In this document: in pieces, positions 33,740-41,648 of the stretch
Layout of the letters: each line of letters starts with the position of its first letter
Numbering within the stretch: position 1 is the first letter of the stretch
Notes under the pieces: model-generated
The model's input: the letters and a program-made list of their open reading frames with translations, nothing else
Told to the model about the DNA's origin: nothing
The model's database searches: none
Assembly: GCA_030147505.1 (NCBI GenBank)
Contig: JASBVG010000095.1
Coordinates: 1-64,000, forward strand
Length of the DNA stretch: 64,000 nt
Reading direction: 5' to 3'
Source: Tardiphaga sp.
GTDB taxonomy: Bacteria > Pseudomonadota > Alphaproteobacteria > Rhizobiales > Xanthobacteraceae
Translations under genes and position numbers: made by a program

Positions 33740-34192
33740 TCATCGATCCGCGTTGATTTTCACCTTGATCGGCTGCGGCATGTCTTTCGCGGGAGCGGGC
33801 AGGGTCAGGCCCGGCGGGAAGTCCGGGCCGGCCATCGCATCGGTGGCGCGGTTGCCGGATGCGCCGGTGACGCGTGTCCGAGTCACGCGTCCATTGGGAT
33901 CGATCCAGAGCTCGACATACAGATCAGATCTGTATTTGAAGGTGTCCCGATTGGCCTTCAGGTGCTTCTCGATCCGCTTGTGCGTCTCGATCGCATAGGC
34001 ACCCCATGAGGAGACAGTGGGCCGGCCCGGTTCGGATGCTGGCATGTTCTGCCTTGGCTCGGATGCCAGCGGCACGGGCGAGTTGGTTGCGGCTGTCTGG
34101 GCGGTGGCCGCGCTTCCGAAAGTCATCACAAGAACGATCATCCCAGCCTGCGCCGTCGTGTCGATTGTCCTGCGGTAGTTCATGACGACCAT
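33740..34192 (-). CDS. Secreted TonB-C-terminal-like protein
   Basis: A 150-residue exported protein. The signal-like segment (AQAGMIVLVMTFGSAATAQ) is followed by a Pro-rich linker and a domain reading LYVELWIDPNGRVTRTRVTG-ASGN with DFPPGLTLPAPAKDMPQPIK, which follows the TonB C-terminal pattern of beta-strand, D-x-x-G, strand, S/A-S-G-N. It lacks a TonB membrane anchor with an SXXXH motif, so it is not a classical energy transducer. It is the second of two tandem paralogues. Role unknown. Confidence 0.7.
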   Translation of the reverse strand: MVVMNYRRTIDTTAQAGMIVLVMTFGSAATAQTAATNSPVPLASEPRQNMPASEPGRPTVSSWGAYAIETHKRIEKHLKANRDTFKYRSDLYVELWIDPNGRVTRTRVTGASGNRATDAMAGPDFPPGLTLPAPAKDMPQPIKVKINADR

Positions 34193-34327
34193 GCATCCTT
34201 TGGATGTGTCTATGGTCTTGCTATGGTACCGAGGTTGCGCAAGGCTGACGCCGACCTCAGGTGCGCGGGGCGGGCAGCAAAAGCCGCACTCGAGAGTACG
34301 GCGCCAGGCGTATCGATCTGCCAGAAT

Positions 34328-34780
34328 TCACTTGGACGTGACGCGCACCTTGATCGGCAGCGGCATGTCCTTCTCCGGCGGCGGGAGCACGAGGCCCGGC
34401 GCAAAATTCTTGCGCGCCGCCGCGTCGAAGGCGGCATTGCCGGATGCCGAGACGAGTTGGGTTTTGGTGATGTGACCCTGCGCATCGACCCACAATTCGG
34501 CGCTGAAGTTGAGCTTGCTACCGAATGCCTCGCGGCGATTGTTCAGATAGGCATCGATGCGAGATTGCGTCTCGTTGGCGTACGCGACCCAGCGGGTCTT
34601 GCTGGCTGCGGGGGATGCCGGAGATGCATCCGGCTTGTTGTCGAGGGCAAGCGGCGGAGGCTCGTCGGCTGCACCGGGCTTGCCGGTATCGATTTGAGCC
34701 GGTGCGGCCGTGGCCGACGCAATCAAGAGGATGGCGATTGATAGCGTCCGGTAGTTGTTCGCAAATCGCTGATGGTTCAT
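34328..34780 (-). CDS. Secreted TonB-C-terminal-like protein (paralogue)
   Basis: Also 150 residues, with signal peptide (LSIAILLIASATAAPAQ), Pro/Ala-rich linker (DEPPPLALDNKPDASPASPA) and a C-terminal domain parallel to its neighbour: WVAYANETQSRIDAYL, FSAELWVDAQGHITKTQLVS, ASGNAAFDAAARKNFAPGL and VLPPPEKDMPLPIKVRV. The two proteins align end to end, showing a tandem duplication. Upstream of both genes stand a GGTACC and a GCGCAAG word, so part of the promoter region was probably duplicated too. Confidence 0.7.
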   Translation of the reverse strand: MNHQRFANNYRTLSIAILLIASATAAPAQIDTGKPGAADEPPPLALDNKPDASPASPAASKTRWVAYANETQSRIDAYLNNRREAFGSKLNFSAELWVDAQGHITKTQLVSASGNAAFDAAARKNFAPGLVLPPPEKDMPLPIKVRVTSK

Positions 34781-34900
34781 GGCGGTCTCAATCTTCGGGA
34801 TCGATGCGTCGCGCGTGGTCTGTAGATTGTATCTTGGTACCTTAGCGGTCGATTGGAGCTGCGCAAGACTGAGCGTGAGTAATCGGGGCTACGGAGAAAC

Positions 34901-34929
34901 AAAAAAGCCGCACTGTAAGCGCGGCTTTT
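34901..34929 (-). terminator. Rho-independent terminator after greA
   Basis: Reading the minus strand: AAAAGCCGC / GCGGCTTTTTT stem with a nine-base loop ending in a T-run, 36 bases past the greA stop. Confidence 0.88.
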
Positions 34930-34964
34930 GATCGTTAATTTTGCGGGTTAGAGAGTGTGCGGCT

Positions 34965-35441
34965 TCAGCGCCACTCCACCTTGGCAATCTCATAGGCCTT
35001 CGATCCGCCCGGAGCGATCACTTCGACGGAGGTGCCCTTGCTCTTGCCGATCAGCGCACGCGCGAGTGGCGAGGTGATCGAAATGCGGCCGTTCTTGGCG
35101 TCCGCTTCTGGCTCGCCGACGATCTGCCACACAGTCTTCTTCTCGGTGTCCTCGTCGATGAGCGTGACCGTGGCGCCAAATTTGATGGTGTCGCCAGAGA
35201 GCTTGCTGATATCGATAATGTCGGCGCGCGCGAGCTTGTCCTCGATCTCGCTGATACGGCCTTCGTTATGTGATTGCTCTTCCTTCGCCGCGTGATACTC
35301 GGCGTTTTCGGAGAGGTCGCCATGGGAGCGCGCCTCGGCTATCTGCTCGATGATGCGCGGACGGTGCACCGTCTGGCGCTCCTTCAGTTCGACTTCGAGG
35401 GCAGCAAAACCGCCGGCGGTCATCGGGACCTTCTCAACCAT
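34965..35441 (-). CDS. greA: Transcription elongation factor GreA
   Basis: A 158-residue factor that reactivates stalled RNA polymerase by stimulating transcript cleavage. The N-terminal coiled coil (FAALEVELKERQTVHRPRII) carries the tip DLSENAEYHAAKEEQ with the acidic D-x-x-E pair that reaches the polymerase active site; the C-terminal domain has SPLARALIGKSKGTSVEVIAP. Length is typical. It lies 213 bases downstream of carB on the same strand and has its own terminator. Confidence 0.96.
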   Translation of the reverse strand: MVEKVPMTAGGFAALEVELKERQTVHRPRIIEQIAEARSHGDLSENAEYHAAKEEQSHNEGRISEIEDKLARADIIDISKLSGDTIKFGATVTLIDEDTEKKTVWQIVGEPEADAKNGRISITSPLARALIGKSKGTSVEVIAPGGSKAYEIAKVEWR

Positions 35442-35463
35442 TCTCTTCGTCCTCTAACGTCAT

Positions 35464-35485
35464 GCCGCACGCTGACGCGTGCGGC
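35464..35485 (-). repeat. Hairpin in the greA leader
   Basis: Perfect 9-base stem GCCGCACGC / GCGTGCGGC with loop TGAC, 23-44 bases before the greA ATG. No T-run follows. It may influence greA message folding or mark the end of carB transcription. Confidence 0.4.
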
Positions 35486-35654
35486 GAAAGTCTTCAGTCC
35501 GTGAAATCGGCCTGCAGGGAATATGCGGGGCTGTCGTTGCAGCCGGCGCAGATGCAGGATTCAGGCGCCGAAACAGAACCGGTTCATGACCGGCTGGTTC
35601 CGATCATGACCTGTTCTTGACCAACCTCAATCCGGATTGCCGCGCCGGTCAAAG

Positions 35655-38600
35655 TCAGGTTTCGGAAAAGTAACTCTGCAATGTGCGGACCTCAAGGTCG
35701 CCGCCCATATTGGCACGGACACCCTGCGCGGCCGCCACGGCCCCCGAAAGTGTGGTGTAATACGGTACTTTATGCAAGAGGGCAGCCCGCCGCAGCGAAC
35801 GGCTGTCGGCCAGCGCCTGCGGACCGTCGGTGGTGTTGAGCACCAGCTGGATCTCGCCATTGGTGATGGCGTCCACGATATGCGGACGGCCTTCCAGCAC
35901 CTTGTTGATCTTCTCGGCGGCAACGCCGTTATCGACCAGGAAGCGCTGGGTGCCTGACGTGGCGACGATCTTGAAACCGCTCGATGCGAGCAGCTTCACC
36001 GCATCGAGAATGCGGGTCTTGTCGCTCTCGCGCACCGAGACGAAGACGGTGCCCTTGCGCGGCACGCGGGTGCCGCCGCCGAGCTGGCTTTTGGCGAAGG
36101 CGATCTCGAACGACGAGTCGATGCCCATCACTTCGCCGGTCGAGCGCATCTCCGGACCGAGCACCGTATCGACACCCGGAAAGCGCGCGAATGGGAACAC
36201 CGATTCCTTGACGCCGACATGGTTCAGCTTGCGCTTCGTCAATTTGAAGTCGGCGAGCTTCTCGCCGGCCATGATGCGCGCGGCGATCTTGGCGACCGGC
36301 ATGCCGATCACCTTGGCGACGAATGGCACCGTACGCGAGGCGCGCGGATTGACTTCGAGCACATAGATCTCGCCGTCCTTGACCGCGAACTGCACGTTCA
36401 TCAGGCCAACCACATCGAGACCGAGCGCGAGTTCGCGAGTCTGACGTTCAAGCTCTGCGATCATTACATCGTCGAGCGAATGTGGCGGCAGCGAGCAGGC
36501 TGAGTCGCCGGAGTGGATGCCGGCTTCTTCGATGTGCTCCATGATGCCGACGACGAAGGTGTCCTTGCCGTCCGAGAGGCAATCCACATCGACTTCGATG
36601 GCATCCGACAGATAGCGATCGAACAGCAGCGGATTGGTGCCAAGCACCGTGTTGATCTGGCCGGTCTTGTCGTTCGGATAGCGCGCCTTGACGTCGGCGG
36701 GCACCAGCTCGGGCAGGGTGCCGAGCAGGTAATCGCCGAGCTGGCTTTCCTCGCGGATGATCTGCATCGCACGGCCGCCGAGCACATAGGACGGGCGGAC
36801 GACGAGCGGCAGTCCAAGATCGGCGGCGACGAGGCGCGCCTGTTCGACCGAATAGGCGATACCGTTCTTCGGCTGCTTAAGCTTGAGCTTGTCGAGGACG
36901 CGCTTGAAGCGATCGCGATCTTCGGCGAGGTCGATGGCGTCCGGCGAAGTGCCGAGGATCGGCACGTCGGCGGCTTCCAGTGCACGCGCGAGCTTCAGCG
37001 GAGTCTGGCCGCCAAACTGCACGATCACACCATGCAGCGTGCCGTTCTGCCGCTCGGTGTCGATGATCTCGAGCACGTCTTCCGCGGTGAGCGGTTCGAA
37101 ATAGAGGCGATCCGCAGTGTCGTAGTCGGTCGACACGGTTTCCGGATTGCAGTTGACCATGATGGTTTCGTATCCGGCATCGGCGAGCGCGAAGCAGGCA
37201 TGGCAGCAGCAATAGTCGAACTCGATGCCCTGGCCGATCCGGTTCGGACCGCCGCCGAGGATGATGACTTTGTTCTTGTCCGACGGTTGGCTCTCGTCCG
37301 CGAAGCTGCCTGCGAAAGAAGATTCGTAGGTCGAATACATATAGGCGGTTGGCGATGCGAATTCGGCGGCGCAGGTATCGATGCGCTTGAATACCGGGCG
37401 GACGTTCAGCGAACGGCGCAACGCCTTCACTTCGGCTTCGGTTTTGCCGGCGAGCACCGCAAGGCGCGCATCCGAGAAACCCATGGCCTTGAGCGAGCGC
37501 ATGCCAAAAGCGTGGGTCGGCAGGCCGTCAGCTTTCACCTTGGCTTCCATGTCCACGATGCCACGCATCTGTGCGAGGAACCACGGATCGATCTTGCAGG
37601 AGTTGAAGATTTCCTCGTCGGTCCAGCCGAGGCGCATGGCCTGACCAACCTGCAGGATGCGATCGGGGGTCGGCGTTCCGAGAGCTGCGCGGATCGCGTT
37701 CTTGTCGTCGCCGCGGCCGAGATCCTCGATCTCGATCTCGTCGAGGCCGGTGAGGCCGGTCTCAAGGCCGCGCAGCGCCTTCTGCAGCGATTCCTGGAAG
37801 GTGCGACCGATGGCCATCACTTCGCCGACTGACTTCATCGAGGTGGTTAGCGTGCGCGAGGCACCCGGGAATTTCTCGAAAGCGAAACGCGGAATCTTGG
37901 TGACGACATAGTCAATGGTTGGCTCGAATGAGGCCGGCGTGGCGCCGCCGGTGATGTCGTTGGCGATTTCATCGAGCGTGTAGCCGACGGCGAGCTTCGC
38001 CGCGACCTTGGCGATCGGGAAGCCGGTAGCCTTCGACGCAAGAGCAGACGAGCGCGACACGCGCGGATTCATTTCGATCACGACCATGCGGCCGTCGGCA
38101 GGGTTGACGCCGAACTGCACGTTGGACCCGCCGGTCTCGACGCCGATCTCGCGCAGCACCGCCAGCGAGGCGTCGCGCATGATCTGGTATTCTTTGTCAG
38201 TGAGCGTCAGCGCCGGCGCGACAGTGATGCTGTCGCCGGTATGCACGCCCATCGGATCGAGATTCTCGATCGAGCAGATGATGATGCAGTTGTCCTTTTT
38301 GTCGCGGACAACTTCCATCTCGTACTCCTTCCAGCCGAGTACCGACTCTTCGATCAGCACTTCGTTGGTCGGAGACGCGTCCAGTCCGCGCTCGATGATG
38401 TCGAGGAATTCCTCGCGATTATAGGCAATGCCGCCGCCGGTGCCGCCCATAGTGAAGGACGGGCGGATGATTGCGGGCAGGCCGATCTCGGACAGTGCCA
38501 TCAGCGCCTGGCCGAGGGCGTGCTCCTGATAGCGCTTGCGGCGATCGGCTTCGTGCAGGTCCCACTGGCGCTCATGCTCGGCGAGGGCCTCGCCGGAGAG

Positions 38601-39119
38601 CTTCGCCTTCTCGGCAAGATACTGGTCGCGATACTGTTTCTTGAGGTCCGATGCATTGGCGAGACGCGACTTCGGCGTCTCCAACCCGATCTTGGTCATG
38701 GCCTCGCGGAACAGCTGGCGGTCTTCCGCCTTGTCGATGGCTTCGGCGGTGGCGCCGATCATCTCGACGTCGAACTTCTCCAGCGTGCCTTGCTTGCGGA
38801 GAGACAGCGCGCAGTTGAGCGCGGTCTGGCCGCCCATGGTGGGCAGCAGCACGAAGCCGCCGGGAATGACGTGGCGCTCTTTCTCGATGATCTTGGCGAC
38901 GATTTCGGGCGTGATAGGCTCGATATAGGTCGCGTCCGCCAGGTCCGGATCCGTCATGATCGTGGCCGGATTGGAGTTCACGAGAACGACGCGATAGCCC
39001 TCTTCCTTCAACGCTTTGACGGCTTGCGTGCCGGAGTAATCGAACTCGCAGGCCTGGCCGATCACGATGGGACCGGCGCCGATGATCAGGATGGTGGATA
39101 TGTCGGTGCGTTTTGGCAT
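35655..39119 (-). CDS. carB: Carbamoyl-phosphate synthase large subunit
   Basis: A 1154-residue synthetase that joins bicarbonate, ammonia and two ATP to carbamoyl phosphate for pyrimidine and arginine synthesis. It shows the duplicated ATP-grasp plan: PKRTDISTILIIGAGPIVIG at the start, first-half IIRPSFTMGGTGGGIAYN, second-half VIILGGGPNRIGQGIEFDYC and VVRPSYVLGGRAMQII, and a C-terminal MGS-like regulatory domain (FVSVRESDKTRILDAVKLLA). An insert of about 50 charged residues (about 152-200) relative to E. coli CarB explains the extra length. ATG at 39119 is chosen over 39140. An intrinsic terminator lies in its leader, and carA is 3 kb away. Confidence 0.97.
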   Translation of the reverse strand: MPKRTDISTILIIGAGPIVIGQACEFDYSGTQAVKALKEEGYRVVLVNSNPATIMTDPDLADATYIEPITPEIVAKIIEKERHVIPGGFVLLPTMGGQTALNCALSLRKQGTLEKFDVEMIGATAEAIDKAEDRQLFREAMTKIGLETPKSRLANASDLKKQYRDQYLAEKAKLSGEALAEHERQWDLHEADRRKRYQEHALGQALMALSEIGLPAIIRPSFTMGGTGGGIAYNREEFLDIIERGLDASPTNEVLIEESVLGWKEYEMEVVRDKKDNCIIICSIENLDPMGVHTGDSITVAPALTLTDKEYQIMRDASLAVLREIGVETGGSNVQFGVNPADGRMVVIEMNPRVSRSSALASKATGFPIAKVAAKLAVGYTLDEIANDITGGATPASFEPTIDYVVTKIPRFAFEKFPGASRTLTTSMKSVGEVMAIGRTFQESLQKALRGLETGLTGLDEIEIEDLGRGDDKNAIRAALGTPTPDRILQVGQAMRLGWTDEEIFNSCKIDPWFLAQMRGIVDMEAKVKADGLPTHAFGMRSLKAMGFSDARLAVLAGKTEAEVKALRRSLNVRPVFKRIDTCAAEFASPTAYMYSTYESSFAGSFADESQPSDKNKVIILGGGPNRIGQGIEFDYCCCHACFALADAGYETIMVNCNPETVSTDYDTADRLYFEPLTAEDVLEIIDTERQNGTLHGVIVQFGGQTPLKLARALEAADVPILGTSPDAIDLAEDRDRFKRVLDKLKLKQPKNGIAYSVEQARLVAADLGLPLVVRPSYVLGGRAMQIIREESQLGDYLLGTLPELVPADVKARYPNDKTGQINTVLGTNPLLFDRYLSDAIEVDVDCLSDGKDTFVVGIMEHIEEAGIHSGDSACSLPPHSLDDVMIAELERQTRELALGLDVVGLMNVQFAVKDGEIYVLEVNPRASRTVPFVAKVIGMPVAKIAARIMAGEKLADFKLTKRKLNHVGVKESVFPFARFPGVDTVLGPEMRSTGEVMGIDSSFEIAFAKSQLGGGTRVPRKGTVFVSVRESDKTRILDAVKLLASSGFKIVATSGTQRFLVDNGVAAEKINKVLEGRPHIVDAITNGEIQLVLNTTDGPQALADSRSLRRAALLHKVPYYTTLSGAVAAAQGVRANMGGDLEVRTLQSYFSET

Positions 39120-39148
39120 TACGTCTCGCGATGGTGACAAATCGGCAC

Positions 39149-39176
39149 AAAAAAAGGGCGCGCAGTCGCGCGTCCC
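39149..39176 (-). terminator. Rho-independent terminator just upstream of carB
   Basis: On the minus strand an eight-pair GC stem (GGGACGCGCG-ACT-GCGCGCCC, one bulged A) is followed by seven T, ending 30 bases before the carB ATG. It would end transcripts coming from the tRNA-like element and methyltransferase, or act as an attenuator if the carB promoter lies upstream of it. Confidence 0.75.
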
Positions 39177-39182
39177 TCGGGC

Positions 39183-39381
39183 CCGGGCGCCTGACCGGCC
39201 TTCGACCCCGTATGGAGCTGGCCAATCTTCGCGCGCGGCTGTCTTTAGACCAGTATAACGGGGCAGGGAAGGCTTTTAAACCCGCCTTCGTGCTCCGCGC
39301 TATGGCGCGGCTAGGCCGCCTGTGGAGAAGCCAGGACCGAAGATGGCTCGCCGAGCCGAAGCCGCCGGAGGCGGCGAAGGA
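39183..39381. repeat. Repeat-rich spacer downstream of the tRNA-like element
   Basis: This stretch holds several GC palindromes, including GCCGCC-GGA-GGCGGC at 39361-39375 and a CGCGCTATGGCGCG hairpin near 39297-39310. A similar GCCGCCGAAGGATG flank precedes tRNA-His at 21829-21840, so the sequence type seems linked to tRNA neighbourhoods. No gene is seen. Confidence 0.45.
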
Positions 39382-39458
39382 TGGAGGCCCAGCCTGGACT
39401 TGAACCAGGATATGAAGCGATGCACTCGCCCCCGCGTAGACATTTCCGCCACCGGGCC
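39382..39458 (-). ncRNA. tRNA-like element (degenerate or non-canonical tRNA)
   Basis: Read on the minus strand, 77 bases form a 7-pair acceptor (GGCCCGG with CTGGGCC, one G-T), an encoded CCA after T73, a perfect T arm (CCTGG-TTCAAGT-CCAGG) and a tRNA-Leu-like D region (TGGCGGAA ... ACGCG). The D loop lacks the conserved GG, two bases instead of one precede the anticodon stem, and the best anticodon arm (GGGCG-AGTGCAT-CGCTT, two G-T pairs) has G where U33 should be. It therefore looks like a tRNA that has lost decoding features but kept the acceptor/T half. It lies 83 bases past the methyltransferase stop on the same strand. Confidence 0.55.
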
Positions 39459-39466
39459 ATTCTCAC

Positions 39467-39480
39467 TGTGATCGATCACA
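39467..39480. promoter_or_regulatory. 14-base palindrome beside the tRNA-like element
   Basis: TGTGATCGATCACA is a perfect dyad, eight bases upstream of the tRNA-like sequence. TGTGA/TCACA half-sites four bases apart recall CRP/FNR-family sites with FNR-type spacing. Function unassigned. Confidence 0.35.
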
Positions 39481-39541
39481 GGCGGTTGATCTACCACCAG
39501 TTTCACAAAGGTTTTCTTAACCTTAACGTCTCAAATGCCAA

Positions 39542-40237
39542 TCAACCGATCGGATGCGCGACAAATGTCATCCGCGCCTGATTGTGACCGATATTGACCT
39601 TTGCGCGTGACGCTCGGTATCCCGCTGCCTCAAGTTTGGCAACCATGTCCGTCGCGCTGTAGTGCTGGAGACCGAGCGTTGTCCTTAACTGACGGTAGTC
39701 GGACAAGGCAGTTTTGACCAGACTGACAAATGCTTCCCACAGAAAGCCATGTTTGGCGGCGAGTCGCAGCAGCGCCAGCACATCAGTCATCATGCCCAGG
39801 TCCGGCGGCAGGATGTCGCCGACGACAAGTTGGCCGTCCGGCTTGAGCAGGCGCCTCACCATGGCGAATGCGTCTTCGAGCTGGGGTAGGGTCATATACT
39901 GGGCGACCGAATTCATGATGGCGAGATCGACCGAGCCTGCGGGGAGATCGCGGAGCTCGTCGAGCGAATGTACGGTGATCTTCGGATTGTTCCCAAAGCG
40001 CGCGGCGATCCGGCTGCGCACTTTCGGTGCGGGTTCGGCCAGAATGAGCCTGGCACAGGCCTCAGCGACTTTGCCAGCCGACAATGCCTCGCCGCAGGCA
40101 TAATCGAGGACGGTGGCGTCCTTGGATCGGATGTATCCGGTGATGTCGCGGGCGATCAGTTCGAAATGAACGTCACGATGGTGTTTGCTGGCGTAAATCG
40201 TGTGGGTGGAATCGTAATAATCGATCCAATCTTCCAT
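39542..40237 (-). CDS. Class I SAM-dependent methyltransferase
   Basis: A 231-residue methyltransferase. Motif I is VLDYACGEALSAGKVAEACA (around 42-61), an unusual form of the D-x-G-x-G-x-G loop; the acidic post-I residue is in ILAEPAPKVR; motif IV region is DLAIMNSVAQYMTLPQLEDAF, followed by RRLLKPDGQLVVGDI. The C-terminal helix-rich part may form a substrate lid. The substrate cannot be predicted. Downstream on the same strand is the tRNA-like element; divergent from dps. Confidence 0.82.
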   Translation of the reverse strand: MEDWIDYYDSTHTIYASKHHRDVHFELIARDITGYIRSKDATVLDYACGEALSAGKVAEACARLILAEPAPKVRSRIAARFGNNPKITVHSLDELRDLPAGSVDLAIMNSVAQYMTLPQLEDAFAMVRRLLKPDGQLVVGDILPPDLGMMTDVLALLRLAAKHGFLWEAFVSLVKTALSDYRQLRTTLGLQHYSATDMVAKLEAAGYRASRAKVNIGHNQARMTFVAHPIG

Positions 40238-40271
40238 GCGGCGGTACGCCTTGTCCTTGTTCCCTTGAGGG

Positions 40272-40296
40272 GAACCCTTACATTTGTCCTGCGTTG
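40272..40296 (+). promoter_or_regulatory. EcfG-type general stress promoter for dps
   Basis: GGAAC (40272-40276), 16-base spacer, CGTT (40293-40296) matches the alphaproteobacterial EcfG consensus GGAAC-N16/17-CGTT exactly. It points to the Dps gene, giving a leader of about 175 bases. Dps being a stress gene supports the call. Confidence 0.6.
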
Positions 40297-40308
40297 AAAC
40301 CGTCTAGA

Positions 40309-40338
40309 GCGTTCCGCGCAACTTGGAAACGCTTTTTG
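40309..40338 (+). terminator. Terminator-like hairpin in the dps leader
   Basis: AGCGTTCC (40309-40316) pairs with GGAAACGCT (40326-40334, one bulge) and five T follow. It lies just after the predicted EcfG start point, so it may be an early attenuation hairpin or chance structure. Confidence 0.4.
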
Positions 40339-40475
40339 CCCGACAGCCAGTTTGACGTTCCGGAGTAATCGACAATACGGACATTCAAGACAGTGCGCCG
40401 TTCGTCGCAGACACTTCCGTACACGATCAATCCCGCCTTGGTCCCAGTGACCGCGTTCACAGGAAGGTATCGCAC

Positions 40476-40997
40476 GTGAGCACCAAATCGAAAATCGCCG
40501 CCGATCTCAATACACCGACCGATCTTGCCGCCGACGGCGTGGAGAAGGTCTCCAAGGCGCTCAACGGCCTCCTCGCCGACGCCTTCGCTCTCTATTTGAA
40601 GACGAAGAATTTCCACTGGCACGTGTCGGGTCGTCACTTCCGCGACTATCATCTCCTGCTTGACGAACAGTCGGATCAGATCTTCGCGACCACGGACCAG
40701 CTTGCCGAGCGCGTCCGCAAGATCGGTGGCCGCACGATCCGGTCGATCGGCGAAATCGCCAAGCTGCAATCGATCAAAGACAATGACGAGGATTACGTGC
40801 CGCCGATCGAGATGCTGCATGAGCTCATGGACGACAACAAGAAGATGGCAGCAGCGATGCGCAAGGCGCACGACGTCTGTGATGATGCCAAGGACGTCGC
40901 CAGCGCCAGCATCCTGGAGAACTTCATCGACGAAACCGAGCGCCGCACCTGGTTCCTGTTCGAAGCCAGCCGCCAGGAAGGCGCCAACGAACGGTAA
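40476..40997 (+). CDS. dps: Dps-family DNA-protecting ferritin
   Basis: A 173-residue Dps protein, which forms 12-mers that oxidise and store iron and shield DNA in stress. The ferroxidase motif is present: KNFHWHVSGRHFRDYHLLLD followed by EQSDQIFATTDQLAERVR (His, Asp and Glu ligands), and the C-terminal helix ends ASILENFIDETERRTWFLFE. The start is GTG at 40476 with AGGAAGG eight bases before it. An EcfG-type promoter is 200 bases upstream and a terminator follows. Confidence 0.94.
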   Translation: MSTKSKIAADLNTPTDLAADGVEKVSKALNGLLADAFALYLKTKNFHWHVSGRHFRDYHLLLDEQSDQIFATTDQLAERVRKIGGRTIRSIGEIAKLQSIKDNDEDYVPPIEMLHELMDDNKKMAAAMRKAHDVCDDAKDVASASILENFIDETERRTWFLFEASRQEGANER

Positions 40998-41019
40998 GTT
41001 CTGGTCAGCGACGTGTCGA

Positions 41020-41045
41020 AACGCCCGCTTCACAGCGGGCGTTTT
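41020..41045. terminator. Rho-independent terminator after dps
   Basis: AACGCCCGCT / AGCGGGCGTTTT stem with a short loop, between the convergent dps and cupin genes; may serve both strands. Confidence 0.85.
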
Positions 41046-41055
41046 CGTATCTGGG

Positions 41056-41577
41056 CTAGTCGGCTTGAGCCATCTTCTGCCATAACGTCATGAGCGGCCC
41101 GTTCTTGCCGCGTACCGGATCGCTCGGCGGCAGCTTGACCTGCGGAATGGTCTGCAACGCCTTGCGATGGTTTTCCGGCGTGGCCCGGGTGATCTCGACG
41201 CCCGGCCCCGGCGGATAGGCGCCGACCACTCGGAAGTTCGGACTCGCACTGACACGCTGATGGCCGGTCCCTGCAGGCAGCACGGCAACGTCGCCCGCCG
41301 CGACTTCGATTTCGCGCCCTTTGTCCCCGCCGAAACGAATGACGGCGCGACCGCGGGAAATGCCGAGCACTTCATGTACGGTGGCGTGATAGTGCAGATA
41401 GTCGAATACGCCGTTGCGCCACATGTCGCCCCATCGATTGTCGCCAAACACCTGCTCGATTGCGGCCTCGGGCTCATCGCCGCCGACATCGATCACCGAT
41501 TTGTAGATCAGCAGCGGCAATGGATTATTCGGCGTCAGCCCATCATCGGCGAAAACGATGGTTTGCGGTTCGGTCAT
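41056..41577 (-). CDS. Cupin-domain protein
   Basis: A 173-residue single-cupin protein. Motif 1 reads DYLHYHATVHEVLGISRGRA with the His-x-His ... Glu metal ligands, and motif 2 appears as EVAAGDVAVLPAGTGHQRV with the last His. It probably binds a metal and acts as an isomerase, dioxygenase or sensor; no substrate can be told. The start MTEPQTIVF (41577) is preferred because upstream residues (41619) look non-homologous. Confidence 0.8.
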   Translation of the reverse strand: MTEPQTIVFADDGLTPNNPLPLLIYKSVIDVGGDEPEAAIEQVFGDNRWGDMWRNGVFDYLHYHATVHEVLGISRGRAVIRFGGDKGREIEVAAGDVAVLPAGTGHQRVSASPNFRVVGAYPPGPGVEITRATPENHRKALQTIPQVKLPPSDPVRGKNGPLMTLWQKMAQAD

Positions 41578-41648
41578 GCACATCGGCAATCTCCGTGTAA
41601 GACGACACGTAAACCGCAATCATGTCGACCCGTTCCGTTTGCCTGGCC

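Noticed and set aside
36513..37832. Long plus-strand open frame opposite carB
   Set aside because: Antisense to a well-conserved enzyme; no family features.
39382..39458. Idea that the tRNA-like element is part of a two-piece tmRNA or a tRNA-Sec
   Set aside because: It is a single 77-base unit with no tag-coding part, does not start with the tmRNA acceptor sequence, and is too short, with the wrong arm lengths, for tRNA-Sec.
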